DNA of 64,000 nt from WVYX01 sp039592335 (GCA_039592335.1 JBDHBX010000001.1:186001-250000); one strand, 5' to 3'; numbered from the stretch's first letter, positions 7,540-16,835 are shown. The notes: generated by a model from the letters alone, not told the origin. Translations and numbers: made by a program.

Positions 7540-8532
7540 CTAGAACCGCACCACCGCAGCCGCCCAGTGGAATCCCGCCCCGAATGAGGTGAGCAGCACG
7601 AGATCGCCGCGCTCTATCCGTCCGTTGCGCCGCGCCTCCCACAGCGCGATGGGGATCGAGGCCGAGCCGGTGTTGCCGTACTCGTCCACGTTGACGTAGA
7701 GCTTCTCGGGCGGCAACTCCAGCGCGTCGGCCACCGCCTGCATGATGCGCAGGTTGGCCTGGTGCGGCACGACCAGCGCGATCTCCTCCAGCGGGATGCC
7801 CGCCAGCTCCAGCGCGTCACGGCTCGCCTGGCTCATGCGCTTCGTGGCCTCGCGGAATACGGCGCGGCCGTGCATCACGAGGTGCAGGTGCTCCCCACGC
7901 TGCGCCTGCTGGAGGGTGAACGGCGCGCGGGAGCCGCCCGCCTCCCGCCCGAGGATGCCCGATTGACTGCCGTCGGTCCCCGCCACGGCGGAGCGGATCT
8001 CGGCCGCGGCCGGGTCGGCGCCGATGACCGTCGCCCCGGCCCCGTCCCCGAACAGCACACAAGTGGCCCGGTCCTTCCAGTCCATGTGCCGGCTCAGCAG
8101 TTCCGCGCCGATCAGCAGGACGCGGCCGCCGTGTTGCTGTACGCGCGCGCGCGCCAGGTCCAGACCCAGCACGAAGCCGGCGCAGCCGCTCTTGCCGAGA
8201 TCGTACGAGGGAATCTCCCGCAGACCCAGCAGGTGCTGCACGTAGGGCGCCGTATCGGGCCAGCACGCCTCCGGCGTGTCGGTCGCGACGATGAGCTCGT
8301 CGATGTCCTGGGGGGAGCATCCAGCGTCGTCCATGGCGGCGCGGGCGGCGGCGGCGGCGAGATCGGCCGTGGTCTGATCACCCGCCGCGATGCGGCGGCG
8401 TTTGATGCCCGTGCGGCTCGTGATCCACTCGTCCGAGGTGTCGACGTACTGCGCCCACTCCTCGTTCGGCATGACCCGCTCGGGCAGGTAGGCACCCAGT
8501 CCGAGCAGTCCGATCGGATGGATTTGCGCCAT
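7540..8532 (-). CDS. fabH: Beta-ketoacyl-ACP synthase III
   Basis: Condenses acetyl- or acyl-CoA with malonyl-ACP to start fatty-acid synthesis. The 330-residue length is typical. The catalytic triad is visible: Cys117 (KSGCAGF), His257 (PHQAN) and Asn287 (YGNTGSA). The N-terminal GLGAYLPE and DEWITSRTGI segments are family hallmarks. The ATG at 8532 follows a GGAGGAA ribosome-binding site; the open frame upstream of it overlaps the S46 peptidase gene and is not coding. No other fatty-acid synthesis gene is adjacent. Confidence 0.95.
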   Translation of the reverse strand: MAQIHPIGLLGLGAYLPERVMPNEEWAQYVDTSDEWITSRTGIKRRRIAAGDQTTADLAAAAARAAMDDAGCSPQDIDELIVATDTPEACWPDTAPYVQHLLGLREIPSYDLGKSGCAGFVLGLDLARARVQQHGGRVLLIGAELLSRHMDWKDRATCVLFGDGAGATVIGADPAAAEIRSAVAGTDGSQSGILGREAGGSRAPFTLQQAQRGEHLHLVMHGRAVFREATKRMSQASRDALELAGIPLEEIALVVPHQANLRIMQAVADALELPPEKLYVNVDEYGNTGSASIPIALWEARRNGRIERGDLVLLTSFGAGFHWAAAVVRF

Positions 8533-8563
8533 TGGCGCTTCCTCCGTGCTGGCTGGGCCGCGG

Positions 8564-10765
8564 CTAACGCCGCGCCGCGTCCGCCTCCTCCTCCGTATGG
8601 AACAGCTGCCCGGTATCCAGCTCCAGCACGATGCGGTCGAGATCGTACACGTGGTCGAGCGACGCACGGATGGCCCGCACGTCCACCATGATGTTGCGGC
8701 CCTGCTCCGGCAGGTAGATGAAGTCGCGTGATAGTCCCTGGATGTTGCGGTCGAAGTTGAGCCCCACCAGCTCCAACTCCGGCGTCACCGCCGGCGAGCC
8801 CGAGTTGCCGCCGTACGTGTCGGCGGTGGACACGAAGTTGAGCGGGGTGCGCAGGTCGAGCCCCGCGGGGGGCTGGTGCCACCGCTGCGGCAGGCTCCAG
8901 TCGATTGCGCCCTCGTGCGCGCGGAATCGGTCGTACAACCCGAAGAAGGTGGTGTACGGCGGCGCCACGGTGCCGTTGTACTCGTAGCTCATGACCACGC
9001 CGTCGGTGATGCGCGGTGACGAGGTGCCGTCGGGCGGCACGTCACGGCCGTACACCTCGAAGCGCACTCGCCCCAGGTCGCTGGCGAGCCCCCGCTCCTC
9101 GGGGTCCAACCGATTGAGCATCATGGAATACCGCTGGTACTCGGGCAACAGCGCCGCGGCCAGCTGCAGCATCGGGTCGCTCAGCGCAAGCGTGCCGCTC
9201 TCGATCACAGCGGCAGTCGAGGCGGCGTCGCGCAGCGCCGACTCGGTCAGGAGTCGCTCGGCTGCCCGCTGGGGCGTCTGTCCCTGCAGCGCGGCGCGGG
9301 TGATCGCGTGGTCCTCACCGAACGCGTCGGCGAAATCGGCCAGTCGGGCCGCCAGATAGCGGCGCTCCAGCTCGAGCGGCCTGTCGCCCACGACGAGCAC
9401 GCTGTCGCGCAATGCGGCCAGCGTGTCGCCACCCACGCCTGCCGACCGCGCGCGGGCATACACCCAGCCCGCCAACGCGCGCCGCATCGTGGCCGAGCCG
9501 TAGGTCGCGTGCGCCAGCCGGTAGAACGCCGCAGTGGGCGCCGCCAGCGACCGCAGCTCGTCCTGGATCTCGGCAAGCCGGCCGAGCACCCCGCCATAGC
9601 GCTCGCTCAACTCGGGGCTCGCGGCGATGGCCTCGCGCAGCTGTCGCTCGGCGTCCGCCTTGCGGGCCATGATCCCCTCATCCTCCAGTGCCGCCAGGCG
9701 GCCCGTGGATGCCTTGAGCGAGTTGGAGAGGGAGAACATGCGGTTGCGCACGTCCATCGCCTCGGCTTCGGTGGGTGCCGCCGCGCGGAACTCGTCGAGG
9801 GCGTGGTGCCGACCCGCCAACCAGGCGATCCGGGCGGGCACCTCCATGTCGCGCTGGTACTCGAGCTGCGAGATCGTCCTCAGTCGGTTGGTGGAACCGG
9901 GGTTGCCAATCACGAACACCACGTCGTCTTGCTCCACGCCGTCCATGCTCCAGCCGAAGTGGTGGTCGGGCTGATACGGATTCCCGTCGGCGTCGTACAC
10001 CCGCAGGAAGGCGTAGTCCAGCGCGTAGCGCGGGTAGGTGAAGTTGTCGGGGTCGCCGCCGAAGAAGCCGAGCTGCAGCTCCACGGCCGCCACGAGCCGC
10101 ACGTCGGTGAAGCGCCGGAACACGTACGCCGAGTAGCGCCCTCCATTGTAGAGGGAGATGGACTGCACGCGGATCGAGTCGCCCTGCTCCGCGTACTCTT
10201 GCTTCAGACGCGCCTCGATGGCGTCCAGCGTCTGCCGCAGCACCTCATCCCGGCCGGCCTCGGCCGCCGCATCCACCGCGGCAAACACCTCGTCCGAGAC
10301 GTCCAGCGCAGCGAGGAGCTGGTCCGCGTAGTAGCCGGGGATGGGCCGCTCCTCATCCAGCGACCGCGAGAAGAACCCGTTGTCGAGCAAGCCCTCACCG
10401 GGTGCGCTCACCTCCGATACGCGGCTGCGCACGCAGTGATGGTTGGTTGCCACCAGGCCGTTGGGCGAGACGAACGATGCCGAGCAGCCCGGAATGCGCA
10501 GCACCGAGAGCCGCGCCTGCTCGAACCACGCCGCGCTGGCATCGAAGCCGTACGTCTCGGTGAAGTAGTCGCCCGGCGCGTACTCGAAGGTCCACATCTT
10601 GCCGTAGTCGAAGCGGCCGCCGCTGACGGCATCGAGGCCGGGAGCGCCGATCTGGGCCTGGGCCGGCCCGGCCACCAGCACGGCAACACACACCATCATG
10701 AACCCAGCAAACGTCGGCCGAACGACCGTCTCACCCCGCCTGCGCAACACCCCTATGGATCGCAT
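8564..10765 (-). CDS. S46-family dipeptidyl peptidase (DPP7/DPP11-like)
   Basis: A 733-residue exported serine peptidase; the family releases dipeptides from the N-termini of oligopeptides in the periplasm. A signal peptide ends near residue 38 (AQAQ). The catalytic His is in TNHHC (about residue 110), a candidate catalytic Asp is in the YALDYAF region, and the nucleophile Ser is in GGNSGSP near the C-terminus. The start at 10765 has a GAGGGGGTGAGG ribosome-binding site; the frame is open up to 10819. It lies 31 bp upstream of fabH on the same strand. The DPP7 versus DPP11 specificity cannot be set from what I can align by eye. Confidence 0.9.
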   Translation of the reverse strand: MRSIGVLRRRGETVVRPTFAGFMMVCVAVLVAGPAQAQIGAPGLDAVSGGRFDYGKMWTFEYAPGDYFTETYGFDASAAWFEQARLSVLRIPGCSASFVSPNGLVATNHHCVRSRVSEVSAPGEGLLDNGFFSRSLDEERPIPGYYADQLLAALDVSDEVFAAVDAAAEAGRDEVLRQTLDAIEARLKQEYAEQGDSIRVQSISLYNGGRYSAYVFRRFTDVRLVAAVELQLGFFGGDPDNFTYPRYALDYAFLRVYDADGNPYQPDHHFGWSMDGVEQDDVVFVIGNPGSTNRLRTISQLEYQRDMEVPARIAWLAGRHHALDEFRAAAPTEAEAMDVRNRMFSLSNSLKASTGRLAALEDEGIMARKADAERQLREAIAASPELSERYGGVLGRLAEIQDELRSLAAPTAAFYRLAHATYGSATMRRALAGWVYARARSAGVGGDTLAALRDSVLVVGDRPLELERRYLAARLADFADAFGEDHAITRAALQGQTPQRAAERLLTESALRDAASTAAVIESGTLALSDPMLQLAAALLPEYQRYSMMLNRLDPEERGLASDLGRVRFEVYGRDVPPDGTSSPRITDGVVMSYEYNGTVAPPYTTFFGLYDRFRAHEGAIDWSLPQRWHQPPAGLDLRTPLNFVSTADTYGGNSGSPAVTPELELVGLNFDRNIQGLSRDFIYLPEQGRNIMVDVRAIRASLDHVYDLDRIVLELDTGQLFHTEEEADAARR

Positions 10766-10821
10766 CCTCACCCCCTCGTACCGGTACACGTCATCTTCAT
10801 GCCCCGCTTCACCCGTCACCG

Positions 10822-11310
10822 CTACTCCTGCGTGGGGTGTTCGGCGGGAGGTGGCTCATCGGACGTAACCTCGTGCTCGTGCGCGATGACCCAGCGTCCG
10901 TCGTCACCCCGCACCAGGACATGAGTCCACACGAGAGTCGGTGTCTCCGAGGAGCCCCCTTGCGTCAGCACCGCCACGACGGTCGGGCTGAGCACCTGCA
11001 CGTGCAGCACCTGATGCGTGAACGTGACGTCCTGATGTCTCGGGTACCACGAGCGCACCACGCGCTCTAGCCAGTCCCGGCTCACGTGGCTGCTGGTGCC
11101 TCCCACATACACGAAGTCCACGCTGTCCAGGTAGTGGTCCAGGACACGCTCCGGATCGTGCGCATTCATCGCCTCGAACAGCTCCCCCATCACCTCCACG
11201 ACCTCGGTCGCGATCGCGTCCCGCTCCGCGTCCGTCAGCTCCGGCGCGACGGGTTGGCACGCGCCGGTTGAGAGCGCAGCGAGCAGTATTGCCGGTACCC
11301 AGTACCGCAT
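10822..11310 (-). CDS. SnoaL/DUF4440-like lipoprotein
   Basis: A 162-residue protein with a signal peptide and lipobox (STGAC, cysteine at about residue 18), followed by a small alpha+beta domain with the pattern of the NTF2/SnoaL-like DUF4440 family: an early helix with MNAHDPERVLDHY, then beta-strands ending in RWVIAHEHEV. Members often bind small ligands or act as stress-related accessory proteins; no specific role can be given. The ATG at 11310 has an AGGAGG site. It precedes the S46 peptidase on the same strand. Confidence 0.75.
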   Translation of the reverse strand: MRYWVPAILLAALSTGACQPVAPELTDAERDAIATEVVEVMGELFEAMNAHDPERVLDHYLDSVDFVYVGGTSSHVSRDWLERVVRSWYPRHQDVTFTHQVLHVQVLSPTVVAVLTQGGSSETPTLVWTHVLVRGDDGRWVIAHEHEVTSDEPPPAEHPTQE

Positions 11311-11359
11311 CGGTCCTCCTACGTTCAATACATGTAGAAGCGGCTGTCGCGACCTCCAA

Positions 11360-11383
11360 AGCGGCGGGTTGACACCCGCCGCT
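11360..11383. other. Perfect hairpin within a divergent intergenic region
   Basis: A 10-bp stem (AGCGGCGGGT at 11360-11369 with its complement at 11374-11383) has a TGAC loop. It lies upstream of both flanking genes, which start at 11310 (-) and 11449 (+), so it cannot be a simple terminator for either. Role unknown. Confidence 0.5.
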
Positions 11384-11448
11384 CGATACCCGCGCTCGCA
11401 AGATATCAGGTGGTACCACACCCCTGCAGTGTGTGTAGAATTAGGGCC

Positions 11449-12282
11449 GTGAAAAACCTCGTCCTGGTCACCGTGCTGTGCCTCACCGTGCCCGCACCGC
11501 TCGAGGCACAGGGTACCCGTCGCCTGTTCCCAGCACGGGACCTCATGCCGACGCTGGTAACCGCGCCACGCGATCCGGTGACGAAGGCGGAGCTGCTCTA
11601 CGTGGCGGACAATCCGGACGCCTTCGGCGACGGCGTCGAGGCGGAGCTGGCACTGGGGATCACGCTGCCCGTCTACCTCCTCACGGGTCATACGGATCAG
11701 GACGGCTTGGTGGTGGGCATCGAGGGTGGAGGGTTCGCCAGGTTCGGCCTCCAGCTCACCGAGCGTGAGCTGATCAACACCGATTGGATCTTCGCCCTGC
11801 CCCTCGTCTGGCACCGTGGAGATCACTGGCTGCGGCTGCGTTACTACCACACGAGCAGCCACCTGGGCGACGAGTACAGCCGGCGCTTCGAGGTGGACGG
11901 CGACAACTTCTCTCGCGACGCGGTCGACGCTCTGGGGTATCTGCGATCCGTGTCCATGCTAGGGCTCTACGGCGGCCTCGGCTACGCCTACAACGTGCAC
12001 CCCGAGGACTCGAGGCCGTGGACGATTCGGCTCGGGGCGGAACTAGTGCCTAGGCGCGACGAAGACCCCTTGCTGCCATACGCCGGGGTGGACGTGCAGC
12101 TGGAGGAAGACAACGATTGGGAGCCACGCCTGAACGTGCAGGCCGGCGTGTGGCTGCCCAGGGTCGCGGGGCGACGCGCCATCCGGCTCGGCCTGGAGTT
12201 CCTCACCGGCCCGTCACCGCTGGGCCAGTTCCAGGGCCAGCAAACCACACAGATTGCCCTGGGCGCCTTCGGCAACCTCTAG
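11449..12282 (+). CDS. DUF1207-like outer-membrane-associated protein
   Basis: A 277-residue protein beginning at a GTG, with a clear signal peptide (cleavage near PLEAQG, residue 20). The mature sequence resembles DUF1207: an early LFPARDLMPTL block, a central YYHTSSHLGDEY motif and a C-terminal half of alternating hydrophobic strands typical of a beta-barrel. Function is unknown. The longer frame from 11410 starts in non-coding sequence. It is monocistronic and ends at a strong terminator. Confidence 0.8.
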   Translation: MKNLVLVTVLCLTVPAPLEAQGTRRLFPARDLMPTLVTAPRDPVTKAELLYVADNPDAFGDGVEAELALGITLPVYLLTGHTDQDGLVVGIEGGGFARFGLQLTERELINTDWIFALPLVWHRGDHWLRLRYYHTSSHLGDEYSRRFEVDGDNFSRDAVDALGYLRSVSMLGLYGGLGYAYNVHPEDSRPWTIRLGAELVPRRDEDPLLPYAGVDVQLEEDNDWEPRLNVQAGVWLPRVAGRRAIRLGLEFLTGPSPLGQFQGQQTTQIALGAFGNL

Positions 12283-12297
12283 GGTGCCAAAGGCAAT

Positions 12298-12324
12298 GGG
12301 CACCTTCCCACAGGGAAGGTGCCC
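12298..12324. terminator. Hairpin terminator between convergent genes
   Basis: A perfect 12-bp stem (GGGCACCTTCCC at 12298-12309 with 12313-12324) has an ACA loop and a pyrimidine-rich 3' flank on the plus strand. It lies between the DUF1207 gene and the convergent cytochrome gene. Confidence 0.8.
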
Positions 12325-12372
12325 ACTCCCGTTCCTTCTCCAATCCAGCTATTCCACCCCTACGCCGTCACC

Positions 12373-13512
12373 TTACGGCAGGGCATTAAGCGTGTCGAGC
12401 GTGTTCTGCAGAATGTTCAACACGTAATACGGCGAGTGGATGCCGAGACTCCGGTCCTCACTCAACATCTGCCAGTTGATGAACGCCGCCGCGAGATCGT
12501 TCCGCAGATGGAGAGTGTCATCCGGCGTTGTGGCCGTTACCGGGATGTCAATGTACCCAGCCGTGTCGATGATCGCCCTCGCGAACAGATCGGCCTCGAT
12601 GAGGTCGAGCACATTCTGCACGTTCGTCTGACGAGAGGTGGTATCAAAGTCGTCGTCGAACTCGGTGAGGGCGCCGTGACAGGCTGCGACGTCACACGAC
12701 TCCGTGTAGTCCTCCTCGGTGCCGTGATACTCGTACGTCATCATCCACGTGTGGCCGCCCGCCTGGTCGCCACGGGGCTCGGCCATGTGGCAGGTCACGC
12801 ACCCGTTGGCGTTGACGGTCGCCGTCCCGTGCGCGTTGGGTCCAGTCGGAATCGTCGTCGAGCCCGGGAACGCAAAGGCACCAGTAGCGGTCAGAGTGTT
12901 GGCCTGCGGACCGTGATGGACGCCGTACCGGCTGGACGTGAGTGCAATGGTGCCGGCCGGATCGGTCAGGTCCGGCACCTGGCTTGAGCTGAGCGACCGG
13001 GCCTGGTGGCAGCTCGCACAGATGTTGGCCTCGCCAATGTCGAACGTCGCGCCACCGACCAGCAGCGGCACCGGGTCGTCGTAGATCCGCATGTAATCGG
13101 CCTGCGTGTACGACGTGTGGATCGCGTGGCAGGTGCGGCAGTTCACGGGCGACGGGTTCGAAATGGCCGCGGAGGTTCTACCGCCTGGGTCGGAGGCCTC
13201 CATCACCTCAATGTGGCCCTCGTGCGTGTGGCAACCCGCGCAGGACGTGCTGTAGCCACGCTCGAACGTCGCGGGCTCACCCTCGCGGCCGTTGCGGTGG
13301 ACCGAGGCGTCGTACTGCACCTGACGCGAGAACAGCTCCGTGTCGTTGACATGGCAGTCCGTACAGGTCTCCGCAGCGTTGATGCCGTCGGCGCCGTCAG
13401 CACCATCGGCACCGGCGGCACCGTCGGCACCAGCCGTTCCCTGCGGGCCCTCGCAGCCGACAATCATCAACGCGAAGAACGCTACGCCCACCAAAGTTGA
13501 CAGCTTCTTCAT
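12373..13512 (-). CDS. Multiheme cytochrome c lipoprotein with a collagen-like linker
   Basis: A 379-residue exported cytochrome. The signal peptide ends in a lipobox (MIVGC, Cys about residue 20). It is followed at once by a short Gly-x-y repeat (GPQGTAGADGAAGADGADG, about residues 22-40), resembling a collagen-like spacer. Five CxxCH heme sites (CTDCH, CAGCH, CRTCH, CASCH, CVTCH) and one CX4CH (CDVAACH) predict up to six c-type hemes. A lipid-anchored multiheme cytochrome could pass electrons at the cell surface or to periplasmic reductases. The ATG at 13512 has a GGGGGAGGAG site. It is transcribed alone. Confidence 0.88.
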   Translation of the reverse strand: MKKLSTLVGVAFFALMIVGCEGPQGTAGADGAAGADGADGADGINAAETCTDCHVNDTELFSRQVQYDASVHRNGREGEPATFERGYSTSCAGCHTHEGHIEVMEASDPGGRTSAAISNPSPVNCRTCHAIHTSYTQADYMRIYDDPVPLLVGGATFDIGEANICASCHQARSLSSSQVPDLTDPAGTIALTSSRYGVHHGPQANTLTATGAFAFPGSTTIPTGPNAHGTATVNANGCVTCHMAEPRGDQAGGHTWMMTYEYHGTEEDYTESCDVAACHGALTEFDDDFDTTSRQTNVQNVLDLIEADLFARAIIDTAGYIDIPVTATTPDDTLHLRNDLAAAFINWQMLSEDRSLGIHSPYYVLNILQNTLDTLNALP

Positions 13513-13827
13513 CGTGCTCTCCTCCCCCTTTCGCATCCCCTATAGAGCAGGCATCGATGTTTGGAACGCTTGGCCTCACCTGTCACGAAGATTGGACAGG
13601 GGAGACTCTCAATACCCAAGGGGCAAGCTAGATGACCGAGTTAAAGATTCCCTGAAGACTGGGTGAAACGAACCACCCCAGTGGTAGTGCCGAATACGGG
13701 ACAAAAACACATAGGGATGTCAGATCTGCCGCGCGGCGTTGCCGACAGCCTGCTATGGCCAACAGGGACAAAAAAAGTCGGGAGTGTTCCCGACCATCTG
13801 CGAACGCCCGTTCAGCCCTGAGGGGCG
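13513..13827. other. Intergenic region between cytochrome and kinase genes
   Basis: A 315-bp gap. It holds the ribosome-binding site of the cytochrome gene at its left end and the kinase terminator at 13770-13794. I see no open reading frame of coding character, tRNA or riboswitch fold. Confidence 0.5.
13770..13794 (-). terminator. Rho-independent terminator of the 13828-15390 kinase gene
   Basis: On the minus strand a 7-bp stem (13777-13783 with 13788-13794, loop of 4) is followed directly by seven T residues (13776-13770). This is a classical intrinsic terminator 34 bp after the kinase stop. Confidence 0.85.
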
Positions 13828-15390
13828 CTACGCCTCGAGGAGAACGGCCTCCAGCCGGTCGGCCAGCGCCTCCAGCTGGCGGCGGCGCTGCATCTCGGTG
13901 TTCGCGCGGATGGAACGGGACACGAAGAACGCCCCGCCAGCCGAGAAGCTGAGCCCGATGAGCATGGCCAGGCCGTAGGCCTCCTGCGGCGCCCCGATGG
14001 CGAGCCAGGCCGCGCTCCCGAGTAGGCCACCTACTACGAACCCGGCGAACCCACCCACGATCCGCCCGCCGATGTGGGGCAGCGTCTCCTCCAGGTAAAG
14101 GGTGGTGCGGCCGCCCTGCGGCGTCACGGCGACCCGGACGTGGCGGCCCACACCGCTCGCAGTGGAGGAGCTCCACACCAGGGACCGCCCCACCCGCGCC
14201 ACGTCACCGAGCATACCGAGGGTGCGGCGGATCTCCTGCACCATGACCTCGTACGCCTCCTCGGAAGGTTCGCCGTCCACCGTGCGCTCCAGGTGCACGG
14301 CAATTGGGGCGCTCCAGGTCCGCGGTGGTCGAGCGACCTCCAGCGCGGCAGGGGCCGCCGCCTTGGGAGCCAGCTCCGCCATGGCGTCGCGCACGTGCCC
14401 CGGCGGGATGCCCACCTGCGCGCCCACCTGTTCGATCCCCCCGACCGAGAAGGTCACGTCCTCCGCGGTGGGGTACTTGGCCTGGAGCTCCGCCGCGCGC
14501 GCGATCACGCGCTTCAGATCGGCGTCGCTGTACCGGGGACCGGCGCCTGCGCTGCCGGTAACCGTCACGAACGCCTCCACGAACCCGACCGGCGTCGCAA
14601 AGCGGTCGTCCCGCCGCATCGCCAGCGCCCGGGCCAGCACCTGCTCCAGCCGGCCGGGCAGGCCGTCCAGTTGCTCCCGGTGGTGCGCCTCGGCGTCCAC
14701 GAATCGGCCCAGGCGCACCGCCTCCTCGGTGAGCCACAGACCGGGGGGCTCCCCCACCAAGCTCTCGTACACGACGCACGCCAGGGCATAGACGTCCGTG
14801 CGTTCATCCAGATTGCGCACCCCGGCAGCTTGCTCGGGGCTCATGTACCCGGGCGTGCCCAGGGCGAAGCCCGTGCGCGTGAGGTTGGGTCCCCCCGCGC
14901 TGCTCAGCGCCTTGGCCACCCCGAAGTCCACCACGAAGGCGTGTCCCCGGGAGAGCAGGATGTTCTCCGGCTTGATGTCGCGATGCAGCACACTTTCCAG
15001 ATGCGCGTAGCCCAGAGCGTCGGCCACCTGGATGGCGATGTCGGCCGCGGCGATCGGCGTGAGATACTGCTCGCGGTTGAGCAGTGCCCGCAGCGACTCG
15101 CCGTCCACGTACGGCATGACGTAGAACAGAAACCCGTTGGCCTCGCCCGAGTCGTGCAGCGCAACGATGTGTGGATGGGTGAGGCGGGCAGCGATCTCGA
15201 TCTCCTTGAGAAACCGCTCCTTGCCAAGGGAGGCCGCGAGGTCCTGACGCAGCACCTTCACCGCGACGCGTCGGTCGTGCTTGCGGTCGCGGGCCAGGTA
15301 GACAGTGGCCATCCCGCCCCGCCCAACCATCCCCAACAGCTCGTAGCGCTCGGCCAGCGCGGACTCGAGCCCCTCCGGGATGCCGTTCAT
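13828..15390 (-). CDS. PknB-type serine/threonine protein kinase with C-terminal membrane pair
   Basis: A 520-residue protein. The kinase domain (about residues 16-275) is complete: glycine loop GRGGMATV, Lys45 (VAVK), HRD at 136-138 and DFG at 155-157, with GTPGYMSPEQ in the activation segment. A linker near residues 285-330 (YSDADLKRVIARAAELQ) resembles a DUF1707/SHOCT-like helical motif. Two hydrophobic segments near residues 435-490 anchor the C-terminus, so both soluble parts are probably cytoplasmic. The start at 15390 has only a weak ribosome-binding site. It is divergent from the thioredoxin-VKOR gene. Substrates are unknown. Confidence 0.9.
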   Translation of the reverse strand: MNGIPEGLESALAERYELLGMVGRGGMATVYLARDRKHDRRVAVKVLRQDLAASLGKERFLKEIEIAARLTHPHIVALHDSGEANGFLFYVMPYVDGESLRALLNREQYLTPIAAADIAIQVADALGYAHLESVLHRDIKPENILLSRGHAFVVDFGVAKALSSAGGPNLTRTGFALGTPGYMSPEQAAGVRNLDERTDVYALACVVYESLVGEPPGLWLTEEAVRLGRFVDAEAHHREQLDGLPGRLEQVLARALAMRRDDRFATPVGFVEAFVTVTGSAGAGPRYSDADLKRVIARAAELQAKYPTAEDVTFSVGGIEQVGAQVGIPPGHVRDAMAELAPKAAAPAALEVARPPRTWSAPIAVHLERTVDGEPSEEAYEVMVQEIRRTLGMLGDVARVGRSLVWSSSTASGVGRHVRVAVTPQGGRTTLYLEETLPHIGGRIVGGFAGFVVGGLLGSAAWLAIGAPQEAYGLAMLIGLSFSAGGAFFVSRSIRANTEMQRRRQLEALADRLEAVLLEA

Positions 15391-15482
15391 GGCATCAAAC
15401 CTACGCCGCGGCCGCACTTCTATCCACGAGAGTGGCTGAGTAGGTTGCCCGAGTGTACCACGCAGTCTCGGGTGAGGACGGG

Positions 15483-16835
15483 ATGAGAACACCGCGGATC
15501 GCGCCCGCGATCATCATGCTCCTGGTCGGCTGGACCGCCGGCTCCATCGCGCCAGCGACGCTGCAGGCTCAGAGCGTGCGTGCGGTACTCTTCTTCTCTC
15601 CCACCTGCCAGCACTGCGAGCAGGTCATGACGCAGGATCTGCCGACCTTCTTCCAGGTGTACGGCGGTCGTCCGCAGGTGCTCATGAACCAGGAGGTTCC
15701 CGAGCCAGCGCGGTTCGCATTCCTCGTCACCAACGGCCAGCTCCAGATCCTGATGGTAGACGCGTCGCGCCCGGAGGGCGGGATGCTGTATCAGGCCTCG
15801 CTCGACAGCTACCCCACGGAGCCCCGCCGGCTCGGTGTCCCACGCCTCATCGTGGGTGACGAGGTACTCGTCGGATCGGTCGAGATCCCCTCCCGCCTAC
15901 ACGGGAAGATCAGCACCGGCCTCGAGTCGGGTGGAACGGAATGGCCCACGATCGCCGGGCTCGAGGAGGTGATCGCGACGCTCACACCCCTGACTGTGGC
16001 GTCAGAGGATGCAGCCAAGCCGGATACGGGCGGTGAGCCGGCACGACCGGGAACTGACGCGGAGCAGGTGGCGACAGACTCGGTTGCAGACTCCACTGCC
16101 ACCGCCCCGGAGCCGGGCGCGGCGGACCGCGGGGAGCCAGCAAGAGTCGAGCCCGGTGCCGCAGCGTCCAAGACCGAAACCGGGGTGGCGCCGCCGGACG
16201 AGGCGGCGGCCGACTCGGTGCTGGCCGCCATTCCGTTCGAGCGGATCGTGGAGCGCCGCCTGTCGGTGCGACAGCGATTCATGCAGGACGCGGTCGGCAA
16301 TGGCCTGTCGGTTCTGGTGCTGCTGCTCATGGTCGGCAGCGTCATCGCCGTGCCGAGGCTCGCCGCCAGCGGGAAGGTGTCCCGCAAGCTGAGCATCGCG
16401 ATCCCGCTCGTCGCGGCGCTCGGCGTCGCGGTGGCGGGGTATCTCACGTACATCGAGACCACTGGTGCGTCCGCCGTGTGCGGCCCGGTAGGCGACTGCA
16501 ATGCCGTGCAGCAGAGCGAGCACGCCGTGCTGTTCGGGATCCTCCCGGTGGGCCTCCTGGGGCTCCTCGGGTACCTCGTCATCATCGCCGCCTGGCTGGT
16601 CGCCGGGTCAGCACGGAGCCGCGCCGCCGAGTGGGCCGCCGTCGCGCTGGTGGCCACGGCCCTCGTGGGCACCGTCTTCTCGATCTACCTCACCTTCCTG
16701 GAGCCCTTCGTGATCGGCGCCACCTGCGCCTGGTGCCTGACCTCGGCGGTCCTGATCACGCTGCTGCTGTGGCTCTCGGCCGGCGCCGGGATAGAGGCGT
16801 GGGCGCGCCTGCGGGCGCCCGCCGCATCGGCCTGA
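15483..16835 (+). CDS. Thioredoxin-like / vitamin K epoxide reductase fusion
   Basis: A 450-residue membrane thiol oxidoreductase. After a signal sequence, the N-terminal domain (about residues 31-165) is thioredoxin-like with active site C42-Q-H-C45. A low-complexity Ala/Glu/Pro linker (about residues 170-245) leads to a VKOR domain with four or five helices: the loop cysteines CGPVGDC and the active-site CAWC near the C-terminus. Bacterial VKOR-Trx fusions usually carry the thioredoxin at the C-terminus; here it is N-terminal. It probably oxidises periplasmic thiols and passes electrons to quinone, replacing DsbB/DsbA. Start chosen by the GGTGAGGA site before the ATG at 15483. Confidence 0.9.
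   Translation: MRTPRIAPAIIMLLVGWTAGSIAPATLQAQSVRAVLFFSPTCQHCEQVMTQDLPTFFQVYGGRPQVLMNQEVPEPARFAFLVTNGQLQILMVDASRPEGGMLYQASLDSYPTEPRRLGVPRLIVGDEVLVGSVEIPSRLHGKISTGLESGGTEWPTIAGLEEVIATLTPLTVASEDAAKPDTGGEPARPGTDAEQVATDSVADSTATAPEPGAADRGEPARVEPGAAASKTETGVAPPDEAAADSVLAAIPFERIVERRLSVRQRFMQDAVGNGLSVLVLLLMVGSVIAVPRLAASGKVSRKLSIAIPLVAALGVAVAGYLTYIETTGASAVCGPVGDCNAVQQSEHAVLFGILPVGLLGLLGYLVIIAAWLVAGSARSRAAEWAAVALVATALVGTVFSIYLTFLEPFVIGATCAWCLTSAVLITLLLWLSAGAGIEAWARLRAPAASA

Noticed and set aside
13396..13450. Repetitive GCC/ACC-rich stretch that might be a tandem repeat or CRISPR-like element
   Set aside because: It is the coding sequence of the Gly-x-y spacer in the multiheme lipoprotein, read in a normal frame.
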